Shown: piece after piece, positions 61,713 to 64,000 of the stretch
How positions within the stretch are numbered: the first letter of the stretch is position 1
How the letters are laid out: each line of letters starts with the position of its first letter
Source of the DNA: Blastococcus sp. CT_GayMR20
GTDB taxonomy: Bacteria > Actinomycetota > Actinomycetes > Mycobacteriales > Geodermatophilaceae
Assembly: GCF_004570345.1 (NCBI RefSeq)
Contig: NZ_SPQM01000005.1
Coordinates: forward strand, 32,698 to 96,697
Length of the DNA stretch: 64,000 nt
Reading direction: 5' to 3'
The notes under the pieces: model-generated
The model's input: only the letters and a program-made list of their open reading frames with translations
Databases searched by the model: none
What the model was told of the DNA's origin: nothing
Made by a program: the position numbers and the translations under genes

Positions 61713-62741
61713 TCAGCCGGTGAAGGCCCCCGTCTCGGCCAGCCGGGAGGCGCTCACCGTCTTCAGCTTCGCGACGGCCTTGGCCAGCGGGACGAGCTCG
61801 ATCTCGGTTCCGCGCAGCGCCACCATCTGCCCGTGCGCCCCCTCGTGGGCGGCGACCGTGGCGTGCAGGCCGAACCGGGTCGCCAGGACCCGGTCGAACG
61901 AGGTGGGGGTGCCGCCGCGCTGGACGTGCCCGAGGACGGTGGTGCGGACCTCCTTGCCGGTGCGCCGCTCCAGCTCGTCGCCGAGCTGCTGGGCGACCCC
62001 GGTGAACCGGCGGTGGCCGAACTCGTCGACGCCGCCGTCGCGCAACGGCATCGTGCCAGGCAGCGGGGTGGCGCCCTCCGCGACGACGCCGATGACGTGC
62101 GAGTCGCCGCGGTCGAACCGGGCGGTGACCAGGCGGCAGACCTCCTCGACGTCGAACGGCTCCTCCGGCACCAGGGTGAGGTGCGCCCCGGACGCCAGGC
62201 CTGCGTGCAGCGCGATCCAGCCGGCGTGCCGGCCCATCACCTCGACCAGCAGCACCCGCTGGTGCGACTCGGCGGTGGTGTGCAGCCGGTCGATCATCTC
62301 GGTGGCGATGCTGACCGCCGTGTCGAAGCCGAAGGTCAGGTCGGTCTCGTCGATGTCGTTGTCGATCGTCTTCGGGATCCCCACGACCGGGACGCCGGCC
62401 CGCGACAGCAGGTGCGCAGCCGTCAGGGTGCCCTCCCCGCCGATCGGGATGAGGACGTCGACGCCGTGGCGGGCGAGCACCCCCTTCATCTCCGCGATGC
62501 CGGCGTCCAGCCGCTCGGGGGCGACCCGCGCCGAGCCGAGTGTCGTCCCGCCCCGGGTGAGGAGGCCGTCGACGGCGGCGATGTCCAGCGGCGTCGTCCG
62601 GTCCTCCAGCAGGCCGCGCCAGCCGTCGCGGAAGCCGATGACCTCGCTGCCGTAGTGGGTCGTCGCCGTACGGACGACGGACCGGATGACTGCGTTCAGG
62701 CCGGGGCAGTCGCCCCCGCCGGTGAGGACACCGATGCGCAC
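61713..62741 (-). CDS. pfkA: 6-phosphofructokinase
   Basis: A 342-residue PFK of the actinobacterial group III type, phosphorylating fructose 6-phosphate in glycolysis. GVLTGGGDCPGLNAVIR is the nucleotide loop, GGEGTLTAAH the phosphoryl-donor motif, PKTIDNDIDETD contains the catalytic Asp, and EVMGRHAGWIAL the sugar-phosphate site. Gly after the Glu in GGEGT (rather than Asp) is the feature of ATP-dependent rather than pyrophosphate-dependent members. GTG at 62741 follows AAGGAG by 6 bp and puts GVLTGGGDCP at the usual N-terminal position. Divergent from a GntR gene with repeated sites in between. Confidence 0.93.
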   Translation of the reverse strand: MRIGVLTGGGDCPGLNAVIRSVVRTATTHYGSEVIGFRDGWRGLLEDRTTPLDIAAVDGLLTRGGTTLGSARVAPERLDAGIAEMKGVLARHGVDVLIPIGGEGTLTAAHLLSRAGVPVVGIPKTIDNDIDETDLTFGFDTAVSIATEMIDRLHTTAESHQRVLLVEVMGRHAGWIALHAGLASGAHLTLVPEEPFDVEEVCRLVTARFDRGDSHVIGVVAEGATPLPGTMPLRDGGVDEFGHRRFTGVAQQLGDELERRTGKEVRTTVLGHVQRGGTPTSFDRVLATRFGLHATVAAHEGAHGQMVALRGTEIELVPLAKAVAKLKTVSASRLAETGAFTG

Positions 62742-62775
62742 CGGTCGCTCCTTCTGCTGGCCGAGCGCCCGACGA

Positions 62776-62855
62776 TACGTCATGACGTCCTGATGATTCC
62801 GCCCCGGCGTGTCGTCCGGACGGGCGAAACGGACGTCTCATACGACATGACGTCC
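62776..62855. promoter_or_regulatory. Two 15-bp direct repeats in the pfkA/gntR divergent region
   Basis: TACGTCATGACGTCC (62776-62790) and TACGACATGACGTCC (62841-62855), 14 of 15 identical, one 35 bp upstream of pfkA and one 31 bp upstream of the GntR start. Each contains an ATGACGTCC unit, and a GGACGTC just before the second adds partial dyad symmetry. Probable operators. Confidence 0.6.
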
Positions 62856-62885
62856 AGACGTCTTGCGATCCCGTACCTTTGACGC

Positions 62886-63626
62886 GTGGTCAGCCCCGTC
62901 ACCGGACCGAAGTACCTGTCGGTCCGCGAGCACCTCCGGCGCCGCGTCGCCGCGCTGCCCGAGCACACCGTCCTCCCGCCGGAGCCCGTCCTCTGCGCCG
63001 AGTACGGCGTCAGCCGCATCACGCTGCGCCGCGCAGTCGACGGCCTCGTCGCCGACGGTCACCTCGTCCGCGAGCAGGGCCGTGGCACGTACGTGACCCG
63101 GCCGGCCATCCGGCACGAGTACCGCGAGAGCTTCGTCCACCGGATCGCCGGCTTCAGCTCGGTGATGAGCGAGCAGGGCGCCCAGGTGGGCACGAAGGTG
63201 CTCACCCAGCGGATCGTCCCGGCCCCGGCTCCGGTGGCCGTGGAACTGGCCCTGGAGGGCACGGCCGACGTCGTGGAGCTCGAGCGGCTGCGCAGTCTCG
63301 ACGGCGAGCCCAACCACGTGGCGCACAGCTTCCTGCCGGCGGCCCTGTACGCCGGAGCCGTCGAGGCGGACTTCAGCGAGGGCTCGCTCTACGACTTCCT
63401 GCGCCGCGAGTACTCCGCCGACCTCGCGACCGCCCGGATCGTCGTCGACGTCGGCACCGCGGCCCCCGACGAGGCCGATCTCCTGCACATCGTCGCCGGC
63501 TCGCCGCTGCTCGTCGTCCGCACCACCGTCCGGGACAGCAGCGGCCATCCGCTGGTGCACAGCTTCTCCCGGCTGCGTCCCGACGTCAGCCAGGTCGAGT
63601 TCGAGGTCTCGGTCGGCGGCCGCTGA
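62886..63626 (+). CDS. GntR-family regulator with UTRA domain
   Basis: A 246-residue HutC-type regulator. The winged HTH about residues 10-70 reads YLSVREHLRRRVAALPEHTV, then YGVSRITLRRAVDGLVADGH and GRGTYV. The UTRA ligand-binding domain fills residues about 85-245 (LERLRSLDGEPNHVAHSFLP). UTRA members often bind sugar phosphates, in keeping with its position opposite phosphofructokinase; that regulatory link is inference backed by the repeated operator. GTG at 62886. Confidence 0.9.
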   Translation: MVSPVTGPKYLSVREHLRRRVAALPEHTVLPPEPVLCAEYGVSRITLRRAVDGLVADGHLVREQGRGTYVTRPAIRHEYRESFVHRIAGFSSVMSEQGAQVGTKVLTQRIVPAPAPVAVELALEGTADVVELERLRSLDGEPNHVAHSFLPAALYAGAVEADFSEGSLYDFLRREYSADLATARIVVDVGTAAPDEADLLHIVAGSPLLVVRTTVRDSSGHPLVHSFSRLRPDVSQVEFEVSVGGR

Positions 63627-63640
63627 GTGACCGACCTGAC

Positions 63641-64000
63641 ATGACCGGGACGACGACGGCCACCGGCGTCCGCGACGTGCCCGAGCCGCGGGCCGAGGTC
63701 TGGCGCGCCCTCGCCGTCCTGGAGCCGTACTGCGCGGTCTGCGACGTCTCCTACGTGGTCGGGGACGACGCCGCCGAGCCCGGGGTCGGGACGACGTTCG
63801 TCTGCGCACCGGGCCGGCTCGACGGGTTCCCGCCCGCGGCGGGGGCGCCCCAAGGGGAGATCGTGGACTGGTCGCCCCCGCGGCTGGTCACGACCCGGCT
63901 CGAGCTGACGCCGGAGACCTGGACGACACGGATCGAGCTCGAGGACACCGGCGCCGGCGGCACCCGGGTCACCATGACGATCACCCACGAGCCCACCGGC
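63641..64000 (+). CDS. SRPBCC-family protein, partial at window end
   Basis: An open frame from ATG 63641 that runs off the window with at least 120 residues. It begins MTGTTTATGVRDVPEPRAEV, then WRALAVLEPYCAVCDVSYVV, PGVGTTFVCAPGRLDG, GEIVDWSPPRLVTTRLEL and TRIELEDTGAGGTRVTM: the strand order and the VW.AL helix of START/SRPBCC (polyketide-cyclase-like) proteins. Ligand unknown. It begins 14 bp after the GntR stop. Confidence 0.75.
   Translation, partial: MTGTTTATGVRDVPEPRAEVWRALAVLEPYCAVCDVSYVVGDDAAEPGVGTTFVCAPGRLDGFPPAAGAPQGEIVDWSPPRLVTTRLELTPETWTTRIELEDTGAGGTRVTMTITHEPTG

Noticed and set aside
61713..62741. Pyrophosphate-dependent phosphofructokinase
   Set aside because: PKTIDNDI also occurs in PPi enzymes, but the donor motif is GGEGT with Gly, not the Asp that marks PPi use.

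Overview
This window comes from a high-GC actinobacterial chromosome. The block ppi, rhomboid, PH-domain gene, crgA, DUF881, trpG/pabA-type amidotransferase, pknB, pknA, pbpA, rodA, pstP, fhaB, fhaA, tRNA-Leu(CAG) matches the arrangement beside the replication origin in mycobacteria (the Rv0009-Rv0020c neighbourhood). Three parS-like palindromes support an origin-proximal position. Codon use and gene families suggest a Frankiales/Geodermatophilales-type organism, but that is inference.

The dominant structure is a 15,588-bp inverted repeat. Bases 1-15588 are the reverse complement of 15716-31303, around a 127-bp unique loop (15589-15715). Paired features sum to 31304 without exception, so there are no indels between the arms. 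The relaxase frame on the minus strand stays protein-like from the right arm through the loop and degenerates only on entering the left arm. The right arm plus loop is therefore the authentic locus, and the left arm is a fold-back copy ending inside ppi. An assembly or library artefact at a contig end is the simplest explanation. A real inverted duplication is not excluded. Left-arm features are listed briefly as copies.

Regions in true orientation: (1) 15589-26002, one end of an integrated element (ICE or genomic island) inserted in a tRNA-Ala(UGC) gene, of which only the 3' half remains at 25961-26002. From the cut inward it carries a MobF/TrwC relaxase, a 230-aa unknown plus a DUF1508/YegP-like protein, a divergent XRE repressor and ImmA/IrrE protease, a proteasome-like Ntn hydrolase with a TTG start, an unknown 276-aa protein, a type II adenine methyltransferase and probable restriction endonuclease, and a small membrane protein. 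The restriction cassette is bracketed by two 81-bp direct repeats that fold into imperfect palindromes. No integrase is visible; it would lie beyond the fold-back.

(2) 26185-30660: pyruvoyl-dependent arginine decarboxylase overlapping a GNAT/autoinducer-synthase-like acyltransferase, an AhpD-like protein, and an unusual STAND-type ATPase fused to an OmpR-type winged helix, next to a secreted lectin-like protein whose upstream region has 11-bp-phased repeats. (3) 30826-44773: the conserved cell-wall and division cluster. Its seven-gene minus-strand run fhaA-fhaB-pstP-rodA-pbpA-pknA-pknB couples septal and polar peptidoglycan synthesis to Ser/Thr phosphorylation.

(4) 44884-64000: metabolic and regulatory genes. 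These include an acyl-CoA dehydrogenase/TetR pair with a perfect operator, aldose epimerase-MOSC-S4-RNB genes, an aminotransferase/omega-amidase pair, a four-part NhaA-DsbA-cNMP-glutaredoxin fusion, a CYTH-CHAD protein, a phosphoesterase, phosphofructokinase divergent from a GntR regulator with a shared repeated operator, and a partial SRPBCC gene at the window end.
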